Assembly: GCA_949747745.1 (NCBI GenBank)
Contig: CATKFT010000116.1
Location: 1-13,049 of the forward strand
DNA from: an uncultured Clostridia bacterium
Lineage (GTDB): Bacteria > Bacillota_A > Clostridia > TANB77 > CAG-508
DNA: 13,049 nucleotides
Direction: 5' to 3'
In this document: piece after piece, positions 1-8,321 of the stretch
How positions within the stretch are numbered: position 1 is the first letter of the stretch
Layout: the number at the start of each line of letters is the position of its first letter
The notes under the pieces: model-generated
The model's input: the letters and a program-made list of their open reading frames with translations, nothing else
Told to the model about the DNA's origin: nothing
The model's database searches: none
Program-made: the position numbers and the translations under genes

Positions 1-626
1 AACATATGCAAGAAGCATTTAAAAATGATGAAGATATTCATAAGCAAGCAGCATCAAAAGTACTAAACATACCATTAGAAGAAGTAACACATGAACAAAG
101 GTCAAATGCAAAAGCAGTAAATTTTGGAATAGTATATGGAATTAGTGATTTTGGACTTGCAGGACAACTAGGAATATCAAAAAAAGATGCAAAAGTATAT
201 ATAGACCAATATTTAGAAAAATATAGTGGAATAAAAAAATTCATGGAAACAATAGTAAATCAAGCAGAAGAAGAGGGATATGTACAAACTCTATTTGGAA
301 GAAAAAGGCAAATATCAGAGTTAAAATCATCAAACTATATGGTAAGACAATTTGGAAAAAGAGCAGCAATGAACACACCAATACAAGGAACAGCAGCAGA
401 TATAATGAAAATAGCGATGATAGATGTATTTAATAAATTAAAACAAGCAAGTCTAAAATCTAAACTTGTATTACAAGTACACGACGAATTAATAATAGAC
501 ACACTTATAGAAGAAAAAGAACAAGTAAAAGAAATATTAAAAACATCAATGGAAAATGCATATAAACTAAAAATACCATTAAAAGTAGAACTATCAGAAG
601 CTACAAATTGGTATGAAGCAAAGTAA
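1..626 (+). CDS. polA: DNA polymerase I, C-terminal part (5' end outside the window)
   Basis: This is the end of the family A polymerase domain of DNA polymerase I, which fills gaps during repair and replaces RNA primers. The reading frame is open from base 3 (His codon) without a start, so the gene begins upstream; the ATG at 6 is internal. Counting from that Met, motif B is visible at residues 32-45 (R32, K36, F40, Y44-G45), the finger helix that binds the incoming dNTP. The conserved MNTPIQGTAADI segment is near 122-133, and motif C (VHDE) at 158-161 carries a catalytic Asp. The end EATNWYEAK resembles the usual family C-terminus. The stop is TAA 624-626. In several clostridia coaE follows polA; here a possible structured RNA and a lytic transglycosylase gene follow instead. 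Family assignment is near certain. Confidence 0.96.
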   Translation, partial: HMQEAFKNDEDIHKQAASKVLNIPLEEVTHEQRSNAKAVNFGIVYGISDFGLAGQLGISKKDAKVYIDQYLEKYSGIKKFMETIVNQAEEEGYVQTLFGRKRQISELKSSNYMVRQFGKRAAMNTPIQGTAADIMKIAMIDVFNKLKQASLKSKLVLQVHDELIIDTLIEEKEQVKEILKTSMENAYKLKIPLKVELSEATNWYEAK

Positions 627-630
627 AAAC

Positions 631-659
631 TAGAAAAAATATAACATAAAGAATAAAAT
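631..659 (+). promoter_or_regulatory. Possible weak promoter for the leader RNA and transglycosylase
   Basis: TAGAAA (631-636) and TAAAAT (654-659) are separated by 17 bases. They match sigma-A boxes at 4/6 and 5/6. Transcription would begin near 666, just before the structured segment at 671. In such AT-rich sequence chance matches are common, so this rests mainly on the good position. Confidence 0.25.
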
Positions 660-670
660 ATCACAACAAG

Positions 671-790
671 CTAGCGTGAGTGAAGTAATATATTTTATTT
701 TTGTAATGAAACCCTGGACAGCCGGGAGGCGAGGGAATACCCATTAGCGTTGGGAAGGGTGTAATGGAAAAAATCAAATATATTACTTCA
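671..790 (+). ncRNA. Candidate structured leader RNA, possibly a riboswitch, of unrecognised family
   Basis: A perfect 15-bp inverted repeat (681-695 with 776-790, TGAAGTAATATATTT / AAATATATTACTTCA) encloses a core much richer in G+C than its surroundings. Inside it ACCCT 711-715 pairs with AGGGT 756-760. Within that lie GCC-GGGA-GGC (721-730, a GNRA-type loop) and CCCA-TTAGCGT-TGGG (740-754). TGTAATG occurs on both sides of the core (702-708 and 760-766). The nested arrangement and the local GC rise are what a conserved RNA in a low-GC genome looks like. I compared it from memory with c-di-GMP-I, c-di-AMP, THF, ZTP, fluoride, glutamine, cobalamin and twister or pistol RNAs and found no convincing match. 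It overlaps the first possible start (ATG 764) of the transglycosylase gene, so it could control that gene. Covariation has not been tested. Confidence 0.5.
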
Positions 791-1423
791 TGGAAGCGGA
801 CTGCAAAAGATATAACTATTAAAAAACAACAAAATCAAGAAAGGAAGAAAAACTTGCAAAAGAAGATAACAAAAACAATAATTATAATAAGCATAATAAT
901 TATTATATTAACACTATTATTTGGTGTAATCAAAGTGCAAAACATTGTATTAAAAAGAATTTATCCAACCACATATTCTGAATATGTATATAAATATTCA
1001 GAAGAATATGGAGTGGATCCAATACTTGTATTTGCAATAATAAAAGCAGAAAGTAATTTTAACCCAAATGTTGTATCATCAAGTAATGCAATAGGCTTAA
1101 TGCAATTAATGGAAAAAACAGCAGAAGAAATAGCAAGAAAGCAAGAAATGAAATTTGTAGAAGGGGAAACACTATATAACCCAGAACTAAATATTCAGCT
1201 TGGTACAAAGTATTTTTCAAATTTAATGAAAGAATACCAAAACAACCATTTACTTGCATTAACAGCATATAATGCAGGAATTGGAAATGTAAAAAGATGG
1301 ATAGAACAGGGGATAATAAAAGAAGATGGAACAGATATAGAAAATATACCATATAAAGAAACAAATAATTATGTAAGAAAGATTTTAAGAGATTACAAAA
1401 TATATAAGGAATTATATAAATAA
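764..1423 (+). CDS. Membrane-anchored soluble lytic transglycosylase (SLT domain)
   Basis: The enzyme cleaves peptidoglycan glycan strands to 1,6-anhydro-muramyl ends, outside the membrane. Residues 37-57 are an Ile-rich signal anchor. The SLT domain (PF01464-type, goose-lysozyme-like fold) spans about 75-210. The catalytic Glu is E96 in KAESNFNP, followed by the family motifs AIGLMQL (109-115) and LTAYNAGIGNV (166-176), so the active site looks complete. The start is uncertain. ATG 764 has only GAAGGG before it and lies inside a likely RNA structure. TTG 854 has AAGGAAG about 7 bases upstream and would give the more usual short tail (QKKITK) before the anchor. If TTG 854 is right, 671-853 is leader and the CGG at 797 is not translated as part of this protein. 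galE follows 29 bases after the stop with no terminator between, so they are probably cotranscribed. Confidence 0.9.
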   Translation: MEKIKYITSWKRTAKDITIKKQQNQERKKNLQKKITKTIIIISIIIIILTLLFGVIKVQNIVLKRIYPTTYSEYVYKYSEEYGVDPILVFAIIKAESNFNPNVVSSSNAIGLMQLMEKTAEEIARKQEMKFVEGETLYNPELNIQLGTKYFSNLMKEYQNNHLLALTAYNAGIGNVKRWIEQGIIKEDGTDIENIPYKETNNYVRKILRDYKIYKELYK

Positions 1424-1452
1424 TTAAAATATCGTATATAAATAGGAGGTAA

Positions 1453-2467
<1,015 letters not shown>

Positions 2468-2508
2468 AATATATAAACAAGTTAAGACTTAAGTAGGATA
2501 TTTTGAAG

Positions 2509-2557
2509 TGAACCCTCCTTATTAGACAAAAAAGTTTAATAAGAAGGGTTCATTTTT
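2509..2557 (+). terminator. Rho-independent terminator after galE
   Basis: Arms 2509-2524 and 2537-2552 form a 16-bp stem with one mismatch (TGAACCCTCCTTATTA against TAATAAGAAGGGTTCA) and a 12-base loop, followed by TTTTT. It ends the transglycosylase-galE transcript. The same hairpin appears to be part of an insertion-sequence end (see 2509-2603), where such stems also block read-through into a transposase gene. Confidence 0.75.
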
Positions 2558-2603
2558 ATGGCGAAATATTCAGGATGAATTTAAATTAGAGGTAGCAAAA
2601 TAA
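2509..2603 (+). mobile_element. Remnant of an IS3-family left end with decayed orfA start
   Basis: The stem-loop begins TGAACC, its loop carries TTAGACAAAAAAG, and its far arm ends GGTTCA followed directly by TTTTTATGGC. This is the layout I know from left ends of IS150-type IS3-family elements in Bacillota. The ATG at 2558 opens M-A-K-Y-S; after one extra G (2573) it continues D-E-F-K-L-E-V-A-K and stops at TAA 2601-2603. This resembles the helix-turn-helix start of OrfA transposases. Nothing recognisable of the rest of the element or its right end follows. The identification is from memory of the family pattern and from only about 14 residues. Confidence 0.5.
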
Positions 2604-2639
2604 TTCACCAAAAATTTACAAAATTCTAAGTTTTATTAG

Positions 2640-2668
2640 TTTACATATTGTAATAATCCTGATATAAT
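2640..2668 (+). promoter_or_regulatory. Sigma-A promoter for the CmpB-like gene
   Basis: TTTACA (2640-2645), a 17-base spacer and a perfect TATAAT (2663-2668). Transcription should begin near 2674-2676, only 2-4 bases before the ATG at 2678 and about 33 before the ATG at 2708, so the promoter bears on the choice of start. Confidence 0.65.
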
Positions 2669-2677
2669 AAATGTTAT

Positions 2678-3586
2678 ATGAAAATTCAGAAAGTAAATGA
2701 GGAAAAGATGGAAAAAGAAATAAATGAAACTATAGAAGAAATAGAAAATGAAGTACAAGAAAAAGAAAAAAAGAAATTTACTATTATGGGAATAAGCATT
2801 TGGAGGATGCTTGCTTATTTTATTATTTATAGTATTGTAGGATTTATTATTGAAACTATTTTTGGTTTTATTACAAAAGGAGTTATTGAAAGTAGGCAAA
2901 GTTTCTTATATGGTCCATTTTGTGGAATTTATGGATTAGGTGCTGTTATTATGATTCCTTTACTACAACATTTCAAGAAAAATAATTATACGTTATTTTT
3001 TGGAGGGTTTGTAATAGGCTCTATTGTAGAATATATAATAAGTTTAGTAGGGGAAATTATATTTCATATTAAATGGTGGGACTATTCAGATATGGCATTT
3101 AATATAGATGGAAGAATATGTATTGCATTTTCATTTTTCTGGGGAATTTTAGCTATATACTTAATGAGTCATTTAAATCCAAATATTGATAAACTAATAG
3201 ATAAAATAAAACAAAAAATACCAATGAAAATATTAAAAACAGTATGTATAAGTGTAATTTTGTTTCTATTTATAGATTTTTTAATAAGCAGTTTTGCATT
3301 AAAAATGTTTTTCACAAGAATAGTTGCAAAATACAATATAGAACTTGCACATTATGATGAGTACATATTTGAGTGTGCAGAAGCTTATAAAAATGAGGAT
3401 ATAAAGAACTTTACTCTAAAATATTTTTCAGATGAAAAAATGCTAAAAACGTTTCCAAATATAAAGTTAACAGGAAAAGATGGAAATATTATTTTTGTAA
3501 AAGACATATTAAATAATATACAACCATACTATATAAAAGTGTTTACCCCACTAAGAGAAAAGAATAACATGTTAAATCAAGACTAA
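2678..3586 (+). CDS. CmpB-like multi-pass membrane protein (PF06541, putative ABC-transporter type IV)
   Basis: The family is widespread in Clostridia and is named as a putative ABC permease on weak grounds; no substrate is known. The sequence has a charged, Glu/Lys-rich cytoplasmic N-terminus (1-34), then about five membrane segments at roughly 45-64, 82-97, 105-124, 147-164 and 188-206. Family signatures are RQSFLYGPFCGIYGLGA (73-89) and WWDYS...FNIDGRIC (133-148). The C-terminal 90 residues are soluble and not recognised. No ATPase gene lies beside it. Two starts are possible: ATG 2678, nearly leaderless from the promoter at 2640-2668, or ATG 2708, with GAGGA at 2699-2703 just upstream. 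I think ATG 2708 is more likely in vivo but give the longer frame. Confidence 0.8.
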   Translation: MKIQKVNEEKMEKEINETIEEIENEVQEKEKKKFTIMGISIWRMLAYFIIYSIVGFIIETIFGFITKGVIESRQSFLYGPFCGIYGLGAVIMIPLLQHFKKNNYTLFFGGFVIGSIVEYIISLVGEIIFHIKWWDYSDMAFNIDGRICIAFSFFWGILAIYLMSHLNPNIDKLIDKIKQKIPMKILKTVCISVILFLFIDFLISSFALKMFFTRIVAKYNIELAHYDEYIFECAEAYKNEDIKNFTLKYFSDEKMLKTFPNIKLTGKDGNIIFVKDILNNIQPYYIKVFTPLREKNNMLNQD

Positions 3587-3683
3587 TTAATAAATTAAGA
3601 ATATTATTTATAATCAAAACTTAAGAAAAGAGATAAAAATTGCAAAAGAATAAATTAACAATAAAAAAAGGCATATTTATTTA

Positions 3684-3707
3684 AGTGAGTTATAAGTGAA
3701 ACTCACT
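3684..3707. promoter_or_regulatory. Palindrome upstream of the RND pump, possible TetR-type operator
   Basis: AGTGAGTT (3684-3691) and AACTCACT (3700-3707) are perfect inverted arms around 8 bases. No T-run follows, so it is not a terminator. Half-sites of the type TGAGT/ACTCA are common for TetR-family repressors of efflux pumps. It lies about 40 bases before the start of the RND gene and after a weak promoter-like TTAACA (3655-3660) with TATTTA (3678-3683) at 17 bases. No regulator gene is present in the window. Confidence 0.4.
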
Positions 3708-3747
3708 AAGGATTCTAAAATTAGTATAAAAAAGGATGTTGAAAAAA

Positions 3748-6700
3748 ATGATTTCAAATTATAGTGTTAAAAAACCATTTACTGTATTTGTTGCAGTAGT
3801 ATTAGTTATTATTTTAGGAGTAATTTCATTTACAAGCATGACTACAGATTTATTACCTAAAATGGATTTACCATATGCAATTATTATGACTACATATGTA
3901 GGAGCAAGCCCTGAAAAGGTTGAGCAAGTTGTTACAAAACCACTTGAACAATCTATGCAAACATTAAGTAATATAAGTAATGTTTCATCTATATCAAGTG
4001 AAAACTCATCAGTCGTTATATTAGAATTTTCAAATGATGTAAACATGGATTCTAGTTTAATAGAAATAAATTCTAAATTAGATTTAATAAAAACAGCATG
4101 GACAGATGAACAAATAGGGTCACCGATGGTATCTAAAATAAATCCAAATATGATGCCAATTATGCTTACAGCAGTTGATATTGAAGGTATGGATAATGCC
4201 CAAGTAACTGATTTTGTAAAAAACAAAGTGATACCTAATTTAGAAAGAATAGACGGAGTGGCAAGTGTTAGCGCTACAGGTTTATTAGAAGAACAAGTTA
4301 AAATTACTCTAAACCAGAATAAAATAGACGATATAAATAAAAAAGTTTTAGATAGTATAAATAGCAAATTAAGTAAAACAGAAAATGAATTAAATACAGC
4401 GAAAGCTAAATTAAAAGAAGGAAAAGAAACTTTAGCTAAACAATCAGATGAACAAACTAAAAAATTAATAGATGGTTTAAGTGCAATAAAAAATGGTAAT
4501 ATAAAAATAGATACAGCCAAAAAAGAATTACTTACAAAACAAGAAGGATTAAAAAGTACTAAAAATACACTAACTACTACAATAAATGGGATGGATACAT
4601 TACTTAACAAATTAAATGCTGAAAAAACAGAGTTAATTAAATTAGGAAACAATTTAACTGATGAGCAAAAGAAAAAACTAGAGTTGTTAAATAGTAATAT
4701 TTCAAGAACAGAAAATTTGAAAAAAGAAACAAATGCTAAACTTCAAGAAATAAATTTAGGTTTAGAGCAAATGGATGTAGCAGCTCAAGAACTAAATAAG
4801 CAAAAACAAACTCTTGAAGAACAAGAAAAAAGCTTAGAAATTGCAAAAGTAAAACTTACTACAGAACTTAGTAAAGCAAATACACAAATTTTAACAAGTG
4901 AAGCTCAGTTAGAAACTGGAATTAATGAATTTGAAAAAGCAAGAGATGAAGCTTTAAAAAACGCTTCAATAGATGGAATCGTAACAATAGAAATGGTTTC
5001 TAATATATTAAAGGCCCAGAACTTTTCTATGCCAGCAGGTTATATGGAAACTTCAAGTGATAAAATGATTGTAAAAGTTGGTGAAAAGTTTGAAAACATA
5101 GATGAAATAAAAAATTTAAAACTATTATCTTTTGATATAGAAGGACTTGAAAATATTACATTAAGTGATTTAGCAGATATAGAAACTACTGATAATTCTG
5201 ATGAAATTTATGCAAAAGTAAATGGAAATGATGGTGCGATACTTACATTTCAAAAACAAAGTACAGCATCAACAGCAGATATTTGTAAAAAGATAGAAAC
5301 AACAATGGAAAAGCTAGAGGGTGAAAATGAAAATTTAAGATTTACAACACTTATGAATCAAGGAATATACATAGATATTATTATAAATTCAGTATTAGAT
5401 AACCTATTTTATGGAGCAATACTTGCAGTTATAATTTTATTTGTATTTTTAAAAGACTATAAACCAACACTTATAATAGCTTTATCAATACCAATAAGTT
5501 TAACATTTGCAATAGCACTTATGTATTTTACAGGAGTAACTGTAAATATCATTTCATTATCAGGTCTTGCATTAGGTGTAGGAATGCTTGTAGATAATTC
5601 TATAGTTGTTATTGAAAATATTTATAGGTTACGAAATAATGGAGAAAGCATAAAAGATGCAGCAGTAAAAGGAGCAGCAAGTGTTGCAGGAGCTATTACA
5701 GCATCTACATTAACAACTGTATGTGTATTTTTGCCAATTATATTTATACAAGGAATATCAAGACAATTATTTGCAGATATGGGTTTAACTATTGGATATT
5801 CATTACTTGCAAGCTTAATTGTTGCAATAACGCTAGTACCAGCAATGGCATCAAAAAGTTTTAAAAAGACTGTAATGAAGAAAGATATTTTCTTTGATAA
5901 AGTAATATGTGTTTATGAAAAATTATTAAATATTGCACTAAGACATAAAATTATAGTAGTTACAATGGCTTTAATTTTGCTTATTGGAAGTTTTATGCTT
6001 ACAGGAATAATGGGAACAGCATTTATTCCAAGTGTTGATGGAGAGCAAATATCTATAAGCTTAGAAACATCAAAAGAAACATCAAGTGATGAAACAAAAG
6101 TTATTGCAGATGAAGTAATACAAAAATTATTACAAATAGAAGAAATAGAAGAAATAGGTGCATTAGATACAAAGACAATGAGCTCTATTGCAACTGTTTC
6201 AACAGGAACTGGAAATTCTATTAACATGTATGCTATTTTAAAAGAAGACAGAAAAATAGGAAATGAAGAAGTTGCAAAAAGAATTAAAGAATTAACAAAT
6301 GGAATGAATTGCGAAATTTCAGTTAGCACATCTGAAATGGATATGTCAAGCATGATGACATCAGGAATACAAATTGTAATAAAAGGAACAGACACTGATA
6401 AACTACAAGAAATTGCAAAAGAAGTATCATCATTACTTGAAGGGATAAATGGAATAGATAAAATAGATTCAGGTGTAAGTGAAACTTCAAAAGAAACAAG
6501 AGTTATTGTAGATAAAGATAAAGCTGTGGAATATGGTCTAACAGTAGCAACTGTTTACACCAAAGTGTCAACTGAAATTGCAAATGATAAAGAAGCAACT
6601 AAAATTAGTATAGGGAACAAAGAATATCCTGTTATTTTAGTAAAACCAGAAGGGAAACGAATTACAAATGAAAATTTAGGTAATATTGTACTAAAAGGAA

Positions 6701-7441
6701 CAAAAAACAATGAAGAGATAGATGTAAAACTAAGTGATATTGCAAGTATAGAACAAAAAGATGGACTAAGTTCAATTTCACATGATAATGGAGAAAGATA
6801 TGTTACAGTATCTGCAAGTATAAAAACAGATGCAAATGTTGGGCTTGTAGGAAAAGACATACAAAATAGAATAAAAGAATATAATGCACCAGATCGGATA
6901 TAGTGTAGAATTACAAGGAGAAAGTGAAACAATAAATGAATCTTTACAAGATTTAGTAAAAATGATAGGTCTTGCAATATTATTTATATACTTAATAATG
7001 GTAGCACAGTTTCAATCATTAAAATCTCCATTTATAGTAATGTTTACAATACCACTTGCATTTACAGGAGGAATATTTGCACTATTTATAACAGGCTCAG
7101 AAATAAGCTTAATTGCAATGCTAGGTTTCTTAATGCTTGCAGGAATAGTAGTAAATAATGGAATAGTATTTATAGATTATGCAAATAATTTAAGAAGAGA
7201 AAATGGATTGAAAATAAAAGAGGCATTAATAGAAACAGGAAAAACAAGGTTAAGACCAATTTTAATGACAGCTCTAACAACAATACTTGGATTATCGACA
7301 ATGGCAATGGGAGTAGGAAGTGGAGCAGAGATGATACAACCGCTAGGAATAGTAACAATAGGTGGACTTATATATGCAACTCTATTAACACTATTTATAA
7401 TTCCTTGTTTATATATGATGTTTAATAAAGATAAAACATAA
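3748..7441 (+). CDS. RND-family efflux permease with inserted coiled coil and a +1 frame change
   Basis: A proton-driven resistance-nodulation-division pump of the AcrB/HAE1 superfamily. The start matches the family (ISNYSVKKPFTVFVAVVLVIILG). ATG 3748 is preferred to ATG 3736 because AAAGGA (3731-3736) touches the earlier one. A first membrane helix is followed by a porter domain that carries a long Lys/Glu/Leu-rich coiled coil (about residues 190-400 from ATG 3736). The first bundle follows, with the TM4 motif GVGMLVDNSIVV (Asp at 5590-5592; the neighbouring position is Asn where AcrB has a second Asp). Next come a second porter half and the second bundle (about 6950-7430). The first frame stops at TAG 6901-6903. 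Omitting C6895 joins it to the frame ending at 7441 and reads APD-GYSVELQGESE, as expected between porter and TM8. The joined protein is about 1230 residues; the excess over the usual 1000-1050 is the coiled coil. No adaptor or outer-membrane gene is adjacent. Confidence 0.9.
6892..6898 (+). other. +1 frame-change site in the RND gene (extra C before GGA)
   Basis: GAT-C-GGA-TAT. In the starting frame this is GAT CGG ATA TAG, so translation would stop two codons after CGG. Skipping C6895 gives Pro-Asp-Gly-Tyr, which matches the family at this porter-to-membrane link. The downstream frame is closed by a TAA at 6872-6874, so the change must fall in 6875-6903. Confidence 0.85.
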
Positions 7442-7443
7442 AA

Positions 7444-7470
7444 GTAGCCCCATTAAGGGGCTATCATTTT
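7444..7470 (+). terminator. Rho-independent terminator after the RND gene
   Basis: TAGCCCC (7445-7451) pairs perfectly with GGGGCTA (7457-7463) around a 5-base loop, followed by TCATTTT. It begins 3 bases after the RND stop codon, which supports 7441 as the true end of the gene. Confidence 0.85.
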
Positions 7471-7484
7471 GTAAAATTAAAATA

Positions 7485-7513
7485 TTGACTATATATTATA
7501 AATAGTGTAAAAT
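7485..7513 (+). promoter_or_regulatory. Sigma-A promoter for the DUF4160-DUF2442 pair
   Basis: TTGACT (7485-7490), 17 bases, TAAAAT (7508-7513), each 5/6 to consensus. The transcript would begin near 7520 and leave a leader of about 95 bases before the TTG start at 7616. I see only weak AT-rich pairing in that leader. Confidence 0.55.
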
Positions 7514-7615
7514 ACAATTAATTATTTTATCTACTCAAATTTTATTCTAGTTTTAAATTTTCCAAAATAATTGATTAATAAAGTGAATAGTGCTATAATT
7601 AGGAGGTGATACTTT

Positions 7616-7882
7616 TTGCCAACAATTTCACAATTTTATGGAATAGTGATAAGCATGTTTTTTAATGATAACGAACAACATCATTTACCACATATTCATG
7701 TAGAATATTCTGGAAATAATGCAACATATGATTTATATGGAAATCTTATAATTGGAAGTATTCCAAGTAAACAAAAGAAATTAGTTGAAGCTTGGATAGA
7801 AATACATAAAGAAGAATTAAATGAATTATGGAATATAGTTCAAGAAGGAAAAGAAGCTTTTAGAATAGAGCCTTTAAAATAG
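7616..7882 (+). CDS. DUF4160 protein (PF13711)
   Basis: A small soluble protein of 88 residues, the usual family length. It begins PTISQFYGIVISMFF and carries the conserved HHLPHIHVEY segment (about 22-31). VEAWIEIHKEELNELWN and the IEPL ending are also typical. The start is TTG 7616, preceded by AGGAGGTGAT at 7601-7610 at good spacing; no ATG lies in that position. The gene is followed after 20 bases by a DUF2442 gene, a recurrent pairing in bacteria. The molecular role is unknown. The two-small-gene layout has led to suspicion of toxin-antitoxin-like function, but nothing visible here proves it. Confidence 0.88.
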   Translation: MPTISQFYGIVISMFFNDNEQHHLPHIHVEYSGNNATYDLYGNLIIGSIPSKQKKLVEAWIEIHKEELNELWNIVQEGKEAFRIEPLK

Positions 7883-7902
7883 TTAGAAATGGGGGAAAAT
7901 AT

Positions 7903-8184
7903 ATGAATAATCAAATAGAGCCAATGCCTAAAGAAGTTATTGCATTAGAACATTTTTTATTATATATCAAATTTAAAAATGGGGAAGAGAAAATTTATGA
8001 TATGAAAGAAATGCTTAAGTTTGATTATTATAAAAATTTAAGGAATAGGGAAATATTTAAAACAGTTAAAACATTTGGAGTAACACTTGTATGGAAAACA
8101 GGTGAGGATATTGCACCAGAAAAGATATATTTTGATAGTATACCAATTAGTGAATACAAATTTGAAATTAAAAGGATGAAATAA
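7903..8184 (+). CDS. DUF2442 protein (PF10387)
   Basis: A 93-residue protein with the DUF2442 pattern: a beta-rich N-terminal half (LLYIKFKNGEEKIYDMKEML, residues 20-39), then FKTVKTFGVTLVWKTGEDI and PEKIYFDSIPI. The start ATG 7903 is preceded by GGGGGAA about 6 bases upstream. It lies 20 bases behind the DUF4160 gene and before a terminator, so the two form a two-gene operon. Members of this family sit in many small-gene pairs; function is not established. No catalytic motif is evident. Confidence 0.85.
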   Translation: MNNQIEPMPKEVIALEHFLLYIKFKNGEEKIYDMKEMLKFDYYKNLRNREIFKTVKTFGVTLVWKTGEDIAPEKIYFDSIPISEYKFEIKRMK

Positions 8185-8190
8185 TAAAAA

Positions 8191-8226
8191 AATAGAGCAC
8201 TTTGAATTATAGTTGCTCTATTTTTG
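8191..8226 (+). terminator. Rho-independent terminator after the DUF2442 gene
   Basis: AATAGAGCA (8191-8199) pairs with TGCTCTATT (8214-8222) around a 14-base loop, and the right arm runs into TTTTT (8221-8225). It separates the DUF pair from the metal operon. Confidence 0.75.
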
Positions 8227-8255
8227 TTTGCTTTAATAAAATTTTATAAAAACTA

Positions 8256-8284
8256 TTGACTTTTTTAATAAAATATATTAACAT
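8256..8284 (+). promoter_or_regulatory. Promoter of the metal-resistance operon
   Basis: TTGACT (8256-8261), 17 bases, TAACAT (8279-8284). The -10 box overlaps the dyad at 8283-8302, the usual layout for repression by an ArsR-family sensor. Transcription would begin near 8291, inside the dyad. Confidence 0.6.
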
Positions 8285-8302
8285 ATGAACATGTATGCAT
8301 AT
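8283..8302. promoter_or_regulatory. Likely operator for the CadC-like repressor
   Basis: ATATGAACA (8283-8291), TG, TATGCATAT (8294-8302) is an imperfect inverted repeat with the ATATG / CATAT core seen in operators of SmtB/CadC-type sensors. It covers the -10 box and the expected transcription start, so bound repressor would block RNA polymerase until metal releases it. Confidence 0.55.
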
Positions 8303-8321
8303 ATAATATAAGGAGGTAATT

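Noticed and set aside
627..763. Remnant of a coaE gene, which often follows polA in clostridia
   Set aside because: No reading frame with dephospho-CoA kinase motifs is visible; the segment is too short and looks like structured RNA.
3759..4652. 297-codon reading frame on the minus strand opposite the RND gene
   Set aside because: It is the mirror of a conserved coding sequence, lacks a ribosome site and recognisable motifs, and the + strand frame is clearly the gene. Other minus-strand frames in the window were left out for the same reason.
7520..7572. 9-bp inverted repeat AATTATTTT / AAAATAATT in the DUF4160 leader
   Set aside because: Made only of A and T with a 35-base loop; expected by chance in this composition.
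7571..7599. Second promoter TTGATT-17-TATAAT before the DUF4160 gene
   Set aside because: Transcription would begin near 7606, inside the ribosome binding site, leaving no usable leader. The promoter at 7485-7513 fits better.
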